Assembly: GCA_009873635.1 (NCBI GenBank)
Contig: WAHY01000012.1
Location: 37,752 to 70,240 of the forward strand
Direction: 5' to 3'
From: Nitrospinota bacterium
GTDB taxonomy: Bacteria > Nitrospinota > Nitrospinia > Nitrospinales > VA-1
Length of the DNA stretch: 32,489 bases
Part shown: piece by piece, positions 16,530-25,487 of the stretch
Layout of the letters: each line of letters opens with the position of its first letter
Position numbering within the stretch: the first letter of the stretch is position 1
Program-made: the position numbers and the translations under genes
The notes under the pieces: model-generated
What the model was told of the DNA's origin: nothing
What the model saw: only the letters and a program-made list of their open reading frames with translations
The model's database searches: none

Positions 16530-16901
16530 ATGAGAATAATAACTGGAACCATATTAATGGTATCGCTGATGATGCCTGCCGCCGTAATTGCCGAAGTAAC
16601 ACACAAGGTGTCAGGGAACGTAACAATAACAAAATACAAAGAAGGTGACCAATTTGAAATATGGTATATTGTCAGAGATAGTGACAATACGCCCCATAAG
16701 CTTTACGTAAAGCCACTTGGGATACAGGACAACGGAACGTACCCCTTCGAAATACAGTGCGATCCCGATATTGTTCAAATTATTTATAAAAACTATCATT
16801 CCTGTGAGAATGAAGTCGAACCAGCGGCTGAACTTCATTTAATTGTTAACGGTAGCCAATCCAATAAGCAGGGTCTCATCCAAGTGGTGTCTTTTGAATA
16901 A
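16530..16901 (+). CDS. Small exported protein, unknown
   Basis: 123 residues. A signal peptide (MRIITGTILMVSLMMPAAVI, cut probably after IAEA-like VIA-EV near residue 21) is followed by a compact, probably beta-rich domain. Alternating hydrophobic and polar stretches such as KVSGNVTITKY, DQFEIWYIVRDSD and HKLYVKPLGI are visible. There are two cysteines, in EIQCDP and YHSCEN, which could form one disulfide in the periplasm. GGAGAG lies about 8 bases before ATG 16530. It is probably co-transcribed with the repeat protein upstream. No family recognised. Confidence 0.65.
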   Translation: MRIITGTILMVSLMMPAAVIAEVTHKVSGNVTITKYKEGDQFEIWYIVRDSDNTPHKLYVKPLGIQDNGTYPFEIQCDPDIVQIIYKNYHSCENEVEPAAELHLIVNGSQSNKQGLIQVVSFE

Positions 16902-16972
16902 GTGAGAGCGATATAAATTTATGTGGATAAGTTTTTGCTTGCAAAGGCTGTATTTACTGGGACTCTAGGACT

Positions 16973-17275
16973 TTATAAGACGGGTTGATAAGGGGATGTG
17001 GCGGAGAGAGAAACAATCAGACTGGAAAACATAACCATCGCAAATAAAGTGATGAATACCAGGTTGACCAGTTGTACTATCAACTCATCTCCCAACCTGG
17101 AAGGGAAGCCGTCCAGATACCTGATTACCCGGTGGAAAAACCAGTAATCGCCCATTACAAACAACACTCCCAGAGTTGAAATTGAAAGTGGACGCACAAT
17201 TTTCTTTGCGCCAAATCCTTTGAAAGCATTGGCAAGGGCCTTTAACCGGTATTTCAAAAGAATGCTGCTCTGCAT
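16973..17275 (-). pseudogene. N-terminal fragment of a membrane permease (ABC-exporter-like), probably truncated
   Basis: 100 residues beginning LLKYRLKALANAFKG, a start pattern I associate with putative ABC exporter permeases of several hundred residues. A membrane helix (STLGVLFVMGDYWFF) follows, then LDGFPSRLGDELIVQLV and a second helix (LVFITLFAMVMFSSLIVSLS) before an early TAA. Two helices and an abrupt end suggest a gene cut short. The ATG overlaps the stop of the upstream hydrolase in TAATG, with GGAGG about 9 bases upstream, so it was once a normal coupled operon member. The family assignment is from memory of sequence pattern and is moderate at best; it might instead be a short intact membrane protein. 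Confidence 0.45.
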
Positions 17276-18273
17276 TATGGGTTGCCTCCTGTTTCATGCA
17301 ACTCCCTCACCCATTCCTGCACGGCATAGTCCATCCAGCGTCGGTCTCCATACAGCGTATTGCGTCTTGAAATATAGCCCATATGACCCCCATTTTTCGG
17401 CTTGTATAACATCACCTTTTCACTCTTCTCTAACAGATCAAATAAATATCCGGGAACAAAAGGGTCATCCTCAGCTGTCAAGATGGCAGTTGGCGTTTGT
17501 ATATCTTTTAAATAATGTTTGGAGCTGGACCGTTCATAATAATCATCGACATCTTTAAATCCACCAGCAGGAGCTGTATAGCTGACATCAAAATCCCAAA
17601 TTGTCTTCAAGTTTTTGAGCGGACTCATTGCGGACGGAAATTTCTCTACCAAGGCCAAAGCTTGGTTCCTGATCAATCTCATATAATATTGGTTAAAAAG
17701 TTTACAACTCCATTTTCTCGATATAATGTCACTGGCAACCCTTAAATCGACAGGTGGATTAACCGCCAGAGCGCCTATAATGTTTTTGGGAATTTTTCGC
17801 CCCTCTCCCAGATATTTTAAAAGCACGTTGCCACTCAAAGAAAATCCGACTGGTATCAGAGGCTTATTACTATTTGCCTGAACTGCAAATTCAATCATTT
17901 TACCCAGGTCACCACTGGATCCACCATTCCACAACCTTGGACTCAATCCCATACCCGGACCACAACCCAAATGATTTATCAGGAAAACTCCATAACCCCG
18001 CATCCAAAGTTTAGTGGAAATACGTTTGATATAACCCGATTCAGAGCAGCCACCCATACCATGTGCCAACAATACTACAGGCAGATTTTTATCTTTAGCT
18101 TCAATTTCGTATAAAACAGCCCTGCCCGGCCCATCAAAGCTCAACTCATGCCTTTTTCTGGAAGGAACGGGCAATTTTTGATTTCGAAGTTGAGAACCAA
18201 CAATGGTTTGAGCTATACCTCCCGGTATCCCCCAGTGTGCTTCGAATGATTCCATGAAATGTCTGTTTTTCAA
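17275..18273 (-). CDS. YheT-type alpha/beta hydrolase
   Basis: Serine hydrolase of the YheT/EMB8 group, substrate unknown. It has the oxyanion region VVLLAHGMGG (about 66-75), then NHLGCGPGMG. The nucleophile elbow is GFSLSGN (Ser145; the usual second Gly is Ser). The Asp is probably in AEDDPFVPG and the His in NGGHMGYI near the C-terminus. The start chosen is TTG 18273 (332 residues), because AAAGGAG lies 5 bases upstream; GTG 18306 is an in-frame alternative without a ribosome site. The stop overlaps the start of the truncated permease gene. No signal peptide, so it should be cytoplasmic or loosely membrane-bound. Confidence 0.85.
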   Translation of the reverse strand: MKNRHFMESFEAHWGIPGGIAQTIVGSQLRNQKLPVPSRKRHELSFDGPGRAVLYEIEAKDKNLPVVLLAHGMGGCSESGYIKRISTKLWMRGYGVFLINHLGCGPGMGLSPRLWNGGSSGDLGKMIEFAVQANSNKPLIPVGFSLSGNVLLKYLGEGRKIPKNIIGALAVNPPVDLRVASDIISRKWSCKLFNQYYMRLIRNQALALVEKFPSAMSPLKNLKTIWDFDVSYTAPAGGFKDVDDYYERSSSKHYLKDIQTPTAILTAEDDPFVPGYLFDLLEKSEKVMLYKPKNGGHMGYISRRNTLYGDRRWMDYAVQEWVRELHETGGNP

Positions 18274-18390
18274 ACTGGCTCCTTTTACGGTCAAGGTCAG
18301 ACACACTATAAGTAAGTGGAATTTTTAGCCTCTCACGAGTATCTTACAATTGTTTGATTTTGAGAACACCGATTCAAAAGAAACCGGAAG

Positions 18391-18419
18391 TTGACACTCT
18401 ATACAAGTATTGTTAAATT
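18391..18419 (+). promoter_or_regulatory. Promoter of the TPR/copper-type protein
   Basis: A perfect TTGACA (18391-18396), 17-base spacer and TAAATT (18414-18419, four of six), 33 bases before GTG 18453. Confidence 0.55.
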
Positions 18420-18452
18420 AAAAAATTCATCTTTTAAGAATATTTTACCAAA

Positions 18453-19847
18453 GTGATAACTTTTAAATTCCATAAAATTTTCAGTTCGATATTTATATTT
18501 TTGCACCTGCTTTTTCCCCTGCAGGCTTCTGCCGCCCCGAACAAAGAAGCAAAATCCCATTATCAAAAAGCACTGAAATTGAGCCAGAAAAAAGTATGGG
18601 ATCAAGCTGTAGAAGAATTCAAAGCAGCCGCCAAACTGGCTCCCGAGGACAGCCTGATTCAAGCGAATCTTGGCGTTGCCTACAGTCAAACAGGGTCTTA
18701 CAAGGAAGCACTGCTCTCATTCGAAAAAGCATTAAGGCTTGGTTATGACTCTCCAGGACTGCGTTACAACAGAGGCGTTTCCTTTGCCCGGGTTCACTTG
18801 ATTGATGAAGCCGTACAGGAGCTGGAAAAGGCCCTGAGCATGGATCACCGAATGGTAAAAGCCGAGTATGATCTGGGAGTTTTGTATAGTCTGCAGGGTA
18901 AAAGAGAGAAAGCAATTGAAAAGGTCGAGGTTTTGTTCAAGAGGAACAATAAACTCGCAAAAAAACTATTCGACCAGATTGAATCTGCTTATACCGTAGT
19001 CACTGTTGATAATGGAGGCACCTTAAAAGGTCGTGTCACACTCTCCGGCCAGGTTCCCAGAGTCCGTTCTTTTCACCTGATCCACGCTCCAAATATAGAA
19101 TACTGTTCAAGGATATCGGATGGGAGGGGGCACCGTCTGCTGTTCGACTTCACGGTTTCTAAAAACCGGGGACTGAAAGACACCATCATTCATCTTGCGA
19201 ACGTTGAAAAAGGCAAACCCTTTTCACCCAAGATGCAAACCTTTCACATCAACCGTTGCCGCGCCAACGAGTATGTGATTGGCGCAAAAAATGGTGAGAA
19301 TATCATGGTGGAAAACACAGACCCAATCCAACACGAAATCGCAACCTATGAAGTTCGAAACATATATTCGGACCAAACCAGCAACCGACCCGTACCCCCA
19401 AAATCAAGCCAGGTCCGGAGCATTTTTGCCCGCAAAGATGCGGAAAATTATATTATTAAATGTAACCTCCACCCTTTCCTGCAAACTCACGCATATTTGG
19501 TGCAAAACCCCTACTACGCTGTATCCGACTCAGAGGGAAACTTCAGTATCGACAATATTCCACCTGGAACCTATGAAGTGGTTGCCTGGCACCCCTATAT
19601 TGAAAAACAAATAGGGACTGTTACTATCCCAGAAAAAGGAGAAGCGATTATAAATTTCGAATTCAAAGGGGAAGACGAAAAACGGAAACTGTACCACGAT
19701 GACATCAAAGGTTACCGGTTCAACACCTGGTATGACAGTAAAGAAAAGTTTTATGGTGGTGAGAGAATCGATGATCCGGTAGAAGAATTACAGGCCTACT
19801 GCGACAAAGACCACCTTTGCGGTAATTATAAAGCCAGGGAAAATTGA
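18453..19847 (+). CDS. Exported TPR protein fused to a cupredoxin-like / carboxypeptidase-regulatory-like domain
   Basis: 464 residues from GTG 18453. A signal peptide (IFSSIFIFLHLLFPLQASA) is followed by about four TPRs (about 30-170; KALKLSQKKVWDQAVEEF, then LGVAYSQTGSYKEALLSFEK and others). A domain shared with two other proteins in this window comes next. Its marks are GGTLKGRVTLSGQVP, Cys in IEYCSR, EKGKPF, Cys in INRC, His in IQHEI and CNLHPFLQTH. NPYYAVSDSEGNFSIDNIPP and VVAWHPYI follow as a regulatory-like beta sandwich. The His and Cys-x2-His suggest a copper site, but the Met seen at the end of this motif in the other two is Leu here. An extra C-terminal part contains CDKDHLC, a possible disulfide or metal clip. 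Periplasmic or outer-membrane-facing role inferred. Confidence 0.75.
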   Translation: MITFKFHKIFSSIFIFLHLLFPLQASAAPNKEAKSHYQKALKLSQKKVWDQAVEEFKAAAKLAPEDSLIQANLGVAYSQTGSYKEALLSFEKALRLGYDSPGLRYNRGVSFARVHLIDEAVQELEKALSMDHRMVKAEYDLGVLYSLQGKREKAIEKVEVLFKRNNKLAKKLFDQIESAYTVVTVDNGGTLKGRVTLSGQVPRVRSFHLIHAPNIEYCSRISDGRGHRLLFDFTVSKNRGLKDTIIHLANVEKGKPFSPKMQTFHINRCRANEYVIGAKNGENIMVENTDPIQHEIATYEVRNIYSDQTSNRPVPPKSSQVRSIFARKDAENYIIKCNLHPFLQTHAYLVQNPYYAVSDSEGNFSIDNIPPGTYEVVAWHPYIEKQIGTVTIPEKGEAIINFEFKGEDEKRKLYHDDIKGYRFNTWYDSKEKFYGGERIDDPVEELQAYCDKDHLCGNYKAREN

Positions 19848-19867
19848 TCTCTCTATCGACGATCCAA

Positions 19868-20503
19868 CTAGTCAGTATTTCGCACAACGACATTTAACTT
19901 ATACTTGCTTTTGGCAAGGTTGGCAGCTGCCTGTGCTTTATATTCATCCACATACCGCCCCAAAAAAACACGGTGCCAGGTTCCACCCTGGTCGGCAAGT
20001 TCTGTCTGCGTTAAAAATGCATCAAACCCACTCTTCTGCAAACGACTTCTCAGAGACTCAGCACGTGCCTTGTCTCGAAACGAACTCACTTGAACCACAA
20101 AATCACCCTGCTCTGTAATTTCAGAAGCTTTGCTTACAGAGTTGGATTCTTTTCTTTTTTCAGGTTTTGTAGCCGGCTTAAGTTTCGCTTCTTTGTTAAC
20201 AGGATGGGTTGCCACTTTAGCTTTTGCCTTAGCCGGTGCTTTTTTCCCGGGTGAAAGCGATGTTTGCGTTAACCTGCCGTTAAGATCGACATATTGCGTC
20301 ATCGTGGAATCATTCAAGGTCTCAAAGAAAGTATAAACCGGTTTTTTGGGTGGCGGTTCTTTCAATTTTTTGCGGATGGATTCAGGTTTTACGGCTCTTA
20401 CCTTTTTAGGAGAGTCACTCTCCTGAAACTTATTAACGATGCCGGAAAAATGCAACCCCGCAAGGGTACCCGCCACAAAAACTATAACAAGGACAAATTT
20501 CAT
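19868..20503 (-). CDS. SPOR-domain membrane-anchored protein
   Basis: 211 residues from ATG 20503. One N-terminal membrane anchor (FVLVIVFVAGTLAGLHFSG, about 3-22) leads to a long Lys/Pro/Ala-rich periplasmic linker (about 30-130). The C-terminal SPOR domain (FVVQVSSFRDKARAESLRSRL, then WHRVFLGRYVDEYKAQAAA, about 137-208) binds denuded septal glycan. It is the FtsN/DedD type of layout, so a role in division or wall remodelling is likely. It lies 42 bases after the argS stop on the same strand and probably shares its transcript. TTG 20506 directly precedes the chosen ATG. Confidence 0.85.
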   Translation of the reverse strand: MKFVLVIVFVAGTLAGLHFSGIVNKFQESDSPKKVRAVKPESIRKKLKEPPPKKPVYTFFETLNDSTMTQYVDLNGRLTQTSLSPGKKAPAKAKAKVATHPVNKEAKLKPATKPEKRKESNSVSKASEITEQGDFVVQVSSFRDKARAESLRSRLQKSGFDAFLTQTELADQGGTWHRVFLGRYVDEYKAQAAANLAKSKYKLNVVVRNTD

Positions 20504-20548
20504 CAAATATGCTTACCTATTCTATTAATTCTGTCCTACGCCTAATGG

Positions 20549-22207
20549 CTACATTTTTTCTGGAGATGATATCCCCATCAACTCGAAACCATTTCGAATG
20601 GTGATACGCAATGCATCCAGAAGAAACAATCTTGCCAGTGTTAACGGTTTATCATCAGAAATAACTCGATGTCTGCTGTAATAACCATGAAATCGTGAAA
20701 CAAGATCCAGCAGATAATGAGAGATTCGGTGCACTTCCAAAGCCTGTGCGCTTTTTTCCACAACCTCTGGAAATGCCAATATCGCCCGGATCATCGCGAA
20801 CTCCTCTTCATCCTTTAAAGGAGTGAGGTCTGTATTGGATGACCTGTCCCACACCACACCTTTTTCTTCAGCGGTTCGAAATATACTGCAGATTCGGGCA
20901 TGTGCGTACTGAATATAAAATACAGGATTATCCGGTGTTTCCTTTTTAGCCAACTCAAGATCAAAATCCAAATGCGTGTCTGAACTACGCATCAGGAAAA
21001 AATAACGGGCCGCATCAACCCCAACTTCACTCACAACATCTGCCAACGTTTCAAACTCACCTGACCGGGTAGACATAGAAACTTTTTCACCTGCCCGTAA
21101 AAGGCTGACAAACTGTACAAGAAGAATCTTGAATATTTTTTTATCATACCCCATTGCCTCAAGCACCGCCTCCATGCGAGGAACATAGCCATGGTGGTCA
21201 GCACCCATAAGGTTTATGAGTTTTTTAAATCCACGGTTAATCTTGTTTTGATGGTAGGCAATGTCTGAGCAAAAATAGGTTCTTTCTCCAGTTTGCTTTA
21301 CAATCACCCTGTCTTTATCATCATTGAAAGCTGATGACTTCAACCACACGGCACCATCTTTTTCGTAGATGTGACCTTTACCCTGCAACCAATCAATGGC
21401 TTTCTCTACCGACTTATCCTCGTAAAGGGATGCTTCACTAAACCAGTTGTCAAAACCAACCCGAAAATCAGTCAGATCTTTTTCAATTCCCTTAAGAATA
21501 TTATCTTTCGCGAACTGCCTGAAAAAAGGGACACATTCCTCTTCCGGCATGTTTGAAAATTCATCACCTTTTTTCTCAAATACTTCACGTGCAATTTCCT
21601 TAATGTAGTCGCCTCGATAATGGTCTTCAGGAAATTCAATGGTCTCTCCAAGCAATTCACGGTATCGCAACCAGGTAGAGCGACCTAAGAAGTTCATTTG
21701 GTTTCCCACATCGTTCACGTAATATTCAGTGCTTAAATTATATCCGGCTTTTTTCAAAATTCTTGCCAGAGAATCTCCGACAGCAGCACCTCTGCCATGA
21801 CCAACATGCAAGGGGCCAGTGGGGTTTGCACTGACAAACTCAATCAAAACCTTTGTACCTTGCCCCGCATCAGACCTGCCAAAGTCTTTTCCCAAAGAAA
21901 CAGCATTTCTCAATCGCTCAAGAAAAAACTCAGGAGACATTTTTATATTGATGAAACCAGGTCCCGCGACTTCTACCTGACTTAGATCACCATTTTCAAG
22001 ATAACGAGTAACACTTTCAGCTATCACTTTGGGGCTTTTTCGCTCGCTCCTTGCCATCGTCATTGCAACGTTGGTTGAAAAATCTCCCATCTTCTCGTCC
22101 TTGGGTTTTTCAACCACAATTTCGGGAAACGTGGCTAACTCAAGTTCACCTGCCTGCCGGGCTTTTTCCAAAGCATTATTAATAATCTGTTTGATCTCGT
22201 TTTTCAT
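20549..22207 (-). CDS. argS: Arginyl-tRNA synthetase
   Basis: Class I aminoacyl-tRNA synthetase; 552 residues, normal length. The N-terminal Arg-tRNA-binding domain has DFSTNVAMTMAR (about 42-53). The catalytic signature is FVSANPTGPLHVGHGRGA (HIGH motif as HVGH). YYVNDVGNQM, the GADHHGYVPRM segment and a KMSKS-equivalent in KVSMSTRSGEF follow, then the DALR anticodon-binding domain (VEKSAQALEVHRISHYLLDL, with HGYYSRHRV). ATG 22207 has no clear ribosome site but fits the family N-terminus. The upstream coiled-coil gene lies 70 bases away on the same strand. Confidence 0.97.
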   Translation of the reverse strand: MKNEIKQIINNALEKARQAGELELATFPEIVVEKPKDEKMGDFSTNVAMTMARSERKSPKVIAESVTRYLENGDLSQVEVAGPGFINIKMSPEFFLERLRNAVSLGKDFGRSDAGQGTKVLIEFVSANPTGPLHVGHGRGAAVGDSLARILKKAGYNLSTEYYVNDVGNQMNFLGRSTWLRYRELLGETIEFPEDHYRGDYIKEIAREVFEKKGDEFSNMPEEECVPFFRQFAKDNILKGIEKDLTDFRVGFDNWFSEASLYEDKSVEKAIDWLQGKGHIYEKDGAVWLKSSAFNDDKDRVIVKQTGERTYFCSDIAYHQNKINRGFKKLINLMGADHHGYVPRMEAVLEAMGYDKKIFKILLVQFVSLLRAGEKVSMSTRSGEFETLADVVSEVGVDAARYFFLMRSSDTHLDFDLELAKKETPDNPVFYIQYAHARICSIFRTAEEKGVVWDRSSNTDLTPLKDEEEFAMIRAILAFPEVVEKSAQALEVHRISHYLLDLVSRFHGYYSRHRVISDDKPLTLARLFLLDALRITIRNGFELMGISSPEKM

Positions 22208-22277
22208 TCAGGCTTTAACTAATTCCGTAGTGAACAATAGGGGAAAACAGGGGTAAGACAATAGGCAGGCAACAGGG

Positions 22278-22592
22278 TTAATCTTTCCTGTTGCGAACAG
22301 CTTCCACTTCTTTTTCCATTTCTTCTTCCAGTGCTTGCTTATCCAGTCTATATCGCTCTTCTAGTTCTGCTTTTTTAGCTTCAATTTCTTCAGGGGGCAC
22401 GCGGTCCGACAACCGGCGGACTTTGTCTTGAGAACTCACATCACAGTCAGCAATCTTTGCAGCATATTCTTTTCGAATTTCTGCAATTTCCTGTTTTTGT
22501 TTTTTAGTAAGCTTTTTCTGGTTTTTAAGCTCAGGGGCCATCTTGTCAGAGCGTTCCAAACTAAGTTCCCAGGCACTTTTTAATCCCGACAT
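22278..22592 (-). CDS. Small charged coiled-coil protein, unknown
   Basis: 104 residues, cytoplasmic, almost wholly alpha-helical. It runs MSGLKSAWELSLERSD, then a Lys-rich segment (PELKNQKKLTKKQKQEIAEI) and a long Glu/Lys/Arg coiled coil to the end (KAELEERYRLDKQALEEEM). I recall similar small proteins in deltaproteobacterial and Nitrospina-like genomes, with no known function. ATG 22592 is preferred to ATG 22598 and TTG 22604 because GAGG lies 6 bases upstream. It precedes argS. Confidence 0.65.
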   Translation of the reverse strand: MSGLKSAWELSLERSDKMAPELKNQKKLTKKQKQEIAEIRKEYAAKIADCDVSSQDKVRRLSDRVPPEEIEAKKAELEERYRLDKQALEEEMEKEVEAVRNRKD

Positions 22593-22703
22593 ATCCATCC
22601 TCAAAGAAGTATTAACTTATTAATTATAAAGGAATAATCATGGAGACTCAATAGTCATTGGAATAAAGTACTTAAGTGCTCGATAAAGTCGGGATTATTT
22701 TTA

Positions 22704-23465
22704 CTACTGTGAGTTTAGAACAGGTTTAAAGTTGGATAATTTTAAAACATAAGATTGCAACACTGTATCTTCCCGTTTGATGGTCTGGTCAATTCGATGA
22801 ACCCACCAAATCCCACTGGCTTTTTTATATTTATAACGTGTGGTCTTAGAATACTCACTTCCATCTACTTCAAACCGGGAACGGCTTTCAGAAATCGCCA
22901 GCTTGCCTCCCAACTTTGAATAACTGAACTCTCCCTGCACATTTTCAGGTTCACGAGATTGTTTGAATCGCAATCTGCTAATGAGCCATCTTTTTGTATC
23001 CACCAAGAGTTTGTAGTGTTGATCTGAAGCTGTTTGAGTGAATTTTAAGACAAGGTTTTTGTTGGACAGAGTATCTACCTTACCTGAAAACCGTGAAAAC
23101 TTTTGCTGTAGTGTGAGAGGGATGATCGGTTCACTAAACTGACTGATTTGAGCTGTCAATTCCTGCTCCCTGTCTTTTGAGATATGCGATTGTCCTTTTG
23201 CCAACTCAAAGCGTCCCAATCCTTTTCGAGCTCCATCCTTCCATACAAAGTTAAAGTCAGGGTTGCGCAGAAATTTTCTGGAACTTGAAGTTACGTCCAG
23301 TTGTTCCCATTGAACTTGAACAGTAAGGATACTTAATCCCTGCTTTTGGGGATAATAATAATTCTGGTCTAAACGAGAGAGTACAGACTCAATAGACTGG
23401 CCCCAGGCAGGACTTATGAGCAGAATCATAAGAACAGGGGCAAACAGAAATTGCATTATAGGCAT
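22704..23465 (-). CDS. Exported protein, possibly LolA-like fold, unknown
   Basis: 253 residues with a signal peptide (QFLFAPVLMILLISPAWG) and a mature part rich in beta strands and basic residues. Examples are LSILTVQVQWEQLD, KNLVLKFTQTAS, WLISRLRFKQ, KLAISESRSRFEV and KTTRYKYKK. The pattern of long strands with paired aromatics resembles LolA/LppX-type sandwich proteins, but no diagnostic motif was found. It is the last gene of the barrel, haem lipoprotein and TlpA operon, 15 bases after the TlpA stop. Either ATG 23465 or ATG 23456 could be the start. Confidence 0.5.
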   Translation of the reverse strand: MPIMQFLFAPVLMILLISPAWGQSIESVLSRLDQNYYYPQKQGLSILTVQVQWEQLDVTSSSRKFLRNPDFNFVWKDGARKGLGRFELAKGQSHISKDREQELTAQISQFSEPIIPLTLQQKFSRFSGKVDTLSNKNLVLKFTQTASDQHYKLLVDTKRWLISRLRFKQSREPENVQGEFSYSKLGGKLAISESRSRFEVDGSEYSKTTRYKYKKASGIWWVHRIDQTIKREDTVLQSYVLKLSNFKPVLNSQ

Positions 23466-23480
23466 GCGATTGGTGATAAC

Positions 23481-24062
23481 CTAATTCGCACTCATAGATA
23501 AACGTTCCACTGGAGGAAGGTCTTTTATAAAGCCATCTCCTTTTAAGGATATAAAAAGATCCTGTGAGTCTGGGCTGTCCCAGGTTCGGGCACCTGAAGC
23601 ATAGCCCCGGATTTTACCCTCGGCATCAATCAGGTAGCTGGTGGGCAAACCCATGACATGGTATTTCTTCCTGACTTTCTGATCTTGATCCAGAAGCACA
23701 GGAAAAGTCAGTTTATTGCTCTTAACATATTCCTGAATTCGGTCTTCATTCCACCGGTCAATGGAAACAGCAACGACTTCAACCCCGTCTAAGGTCGAGT
23801 AAAGCTTCTGCATGGAAGCCATCTCTTCAATACATGCCCCGCACCAGGTAGCCCAGAAGTTAAGTAAAACAACATTCCCCTTAAAATCTGATAGCTTGAC
23901 ATTCTGCCCCTTCAGATTCCTGACCATAAATTCAGGTGCCTGCTGGGAAGTTTTTGGTGGCACCACCCCCATCTTATCAAAAGAAGAATGTTCCGCATAA
24001 GCCGTTGCATGCACCACCATGAATAACAAAACTATTTGCAATGACATTTTGATGGGTTTCAT
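23481..24062 (-). CDS. TlpA-type thioredoxin-like protein, exported
   Basis: 193 residues from ATG 24062, supported by GAGGAAG 5 bases upstream. A signal peptide is followed by an AhpC/TSA-redoxin fold: APEFMVRNLKGQNVKLSDFK, then VVLLNFWATWCGACIEEM with the redox pair Cys74 and Cys77, and a cis-Pro loop in VMGLPTSYLID. This is the ResA/TlpA/CcmG style. Next to a c-type haem protein it most simply serves disulfide reduction for haem attachment or copper-site maturation (inference). The tail (about 155-193) is longer than in minimal TlpA. The ribosome site of this gene overlaps the end of the upstream cytochrome gene. Confidence 0.88.
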   Translation of the reverse strand: MKPIKMSLQIVLLFMVVHATAYAEHSSFDKMGVVPPKTSQQAPEFMVRNLKGQNVKLSDFKGNVVLLNFWATWCGACIEEMASMQKLYSTLDGVEVVAVSIDRWNEDRIQEYVKSNKLTFPVLLDQDQKVRKKYHVMGLPTSYLIDAEGKIRGYASGARTWDSPDSQDLFISLKGDGFIKDLPPVERLSMSAN

Positions 24063-24072
24063 AATCACTTCC

Positions 24073-24348
24073 TCAATTTGCATTTTTGTGTAAGTAGTCC
24101 CGAATCAGCTTTTTTTCCTGAACCGGAAAATCAATATTTCTTTCCTGCATAAACCCTTCCATCATGACCAAAAGATGGTCCCACTGTTCCGGATTATGCC
24201 TTGTGGGAGCCGGTAAACCATGACACATGGTGCATCTTTCCTGGAAAAGCCTGGCACCGGGGCTCTCCGGATCGGGGATCGTTTGTGTCCCGGCGCAACC
24301 CCCCAGAAATAACGAAGCAAAAACTATCAACAACAATCCGATCCGCAC
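24073..24348 (-). CDS. Small monohaem c-type cytochrome lipoprotein
   Basis: 91 residues. A lipoprotein signal with FLGGC (Cys18) is followed by a short linker and one haem c motif, CTMCH (Cys39-His43), with GLPAPTRHNPEQW after it. A methionine-rich helix (MMEGFM) may give the axial ligand. Probably outer-membrane- or inner-membrane-tethered facing the periplasm, acting as an electron shuttle or sensor. GTG 24348 starts two bases after the barrel gene stop, and the stop lies 10 bases before the TlpA start, so these are one operon. Confidence 0.85.
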   Translation of the reverse strand: MRIGLLLIVFASLFLGGCAGTQTIPDPESPGARLFQERCTMCHGLPAPTRHNPEQWDHLLVMMEGFMQERNIDFPVQEKKLIRDYLHKNAN

Positions 24349-24350
24349 TA

Positions 24351-25487
24351 TTAAAATCCAAGTGCTTTGGGTGGATTAAACCCTTTATAACGTCTACTGT
24401 TCTTTGTTGGAACTTCGAGGTAATAACTGAACTGAACCATCCAGTTATCCGCCATTTGCGGTCCATTCAAATCCTGATGAATGGGCACGCTTGCTGTCAC
24501 TTCCATTATATGCAATGGGATGGGCTGAAATTGAACACCCAAACCAACATGTACCTTATGCCCCCCGTAATTGTTAGGGTCAAACAAAGGACTGATGTAA
24601 CCTCTATTGTTGTTCAAGTTAGCACGACCCGCTCCCGAGTTTCTTTGATCATCAGCCTCACCACTATAGGTGCCCTCATACCAGCCATTCAACTGCGCGT
24701 GAACAACTACCTTGTCATGAACCTGCTTCATGGCATAAAGGTCATATCTCAACTCCTGGGCCCGGTGATATCCCTGGCTGTTATCATAAAGATGGGTTTC
24801 CAATTGGGTATTTAATCCCCACCAGAAAGGATCTCGCGACCCCTGGTAGGTAAAACCTATAATAGGATCAACAGTACCGCTCCCCAATTGCATTTTGTAA
24901 GGAAGTAGAGTGCCATTAAAAGTATCATTAGAGTGGTTTGTGAACTTCCTGTCGATGGCGCCGGTAGGCAGTGACAAACCAAACAAAACCGACATCTGAT
25001 TTGTTGGAACCAGATTATCATTGGCATAAGCACGGTATTTACCAAGCAGGGTAATATCCCCAATACCACCGGAAGTCATCACAAAGTTATTTCCATTATT
25101 TAAATCCATATGCATGGTGTTTTCTATGTAATTGACCATTCCCATCATGGCAAAATTATCTGAGAAAGAATAAGCAGCACCAAACATGGTCATATACATC
25201 TGCATAGAAGTGGGCAGAGCAGGATAAGTGGTTCCGTTGACATTCTGACCCCCTAAGAGGTCATCATTCGAGATGTCATCGGTTCCATCACGAAGCGGCC
25301 CCATCTCCATAATCATCTGGCTGACCTTGAAGCGGAATTCCTTAGGTTCCGGTATGCCACCACCAAAAATATTTAGCGGCATATTGCCCCCACAATGGGC
25401 GCAGCATAACCCCACATAAGCCTGAGCCGCAGACACCCAAACCATCATTATTAAACCAAGGAACAATAAAACTTTTCGTTTAAGCAT
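24351..25487 (-). CDS. Outer-membrane beta-barrel (transporter-like) with an N-terminal Cys cluster
   Basis: 378 residues from ATG 25487, supported by GGAGG 6 bases upstream; the longer reading has no ribosome site. A signal peptide (VLLFLGLIMMVWVSAAQA) is followed at once by GLCCAHCGGNMPLNIFGGG (Cys28, 29, 32). The rest is beta-barrel-like, with aromatic-ended strands separated by Gly/Asn/Asp loops: MYMTMFGAAYSFSDNFAMMG, LFGLSLPTGAIDRK, HKVHVGLGVQFQPIPLHI and a terminal strand WMVQFSYYLEV. It resembles the MetA-pathway phenol-degradation transporter-like barrels. The CCAHCGG cluster could bind a metal. The first gene of the operon, behind a His/Cys-rich protein, it may take part in metal (perhaps copper) movement or sensing; this is inference. 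Confidence 0.65.
   Translation of the reverse strand: MLKRKVLLFLGLIMMVWVSAAQAYVGLCCAHCGGNMPLNIFGGGIPEPKEFRFKVSQMIMEMGPLRDGTDDISNDDLLGGQNVNGTTYPALPTSMQMYMTMFGAAYSFSDNFAMMGMVNYIENTMHMDLNNGNNFVMTSGGIGDITLLGKYRAYANDNLVPTNQMSVLFGLSLPTGAIDRKFTNHSNDTFNGTLLPYKMQLGSGTVDPIIGFTYQGSRDPFWWGLNTQLETHLYDNSQGYHRAQELRYDLYAMKQVHDKVVVHAQLNGWYEGTYSGEADDQRNSGAGRANLNNNRGYISPLFDPNNYGGHKVHVGLGVQFQPIPLHIMEVTASVPIHQDLNGPQMADNWMVQFSYYLEVPTKNSRRYKGFNPPKALGF

Noticed and set aside
24201-24815. Long plus-strand open frame opposite the barrel and cytochrome genes
   Set aside because: It is antisense to two well-supported genes and shows no domain or sensible composition; a frame shadow.
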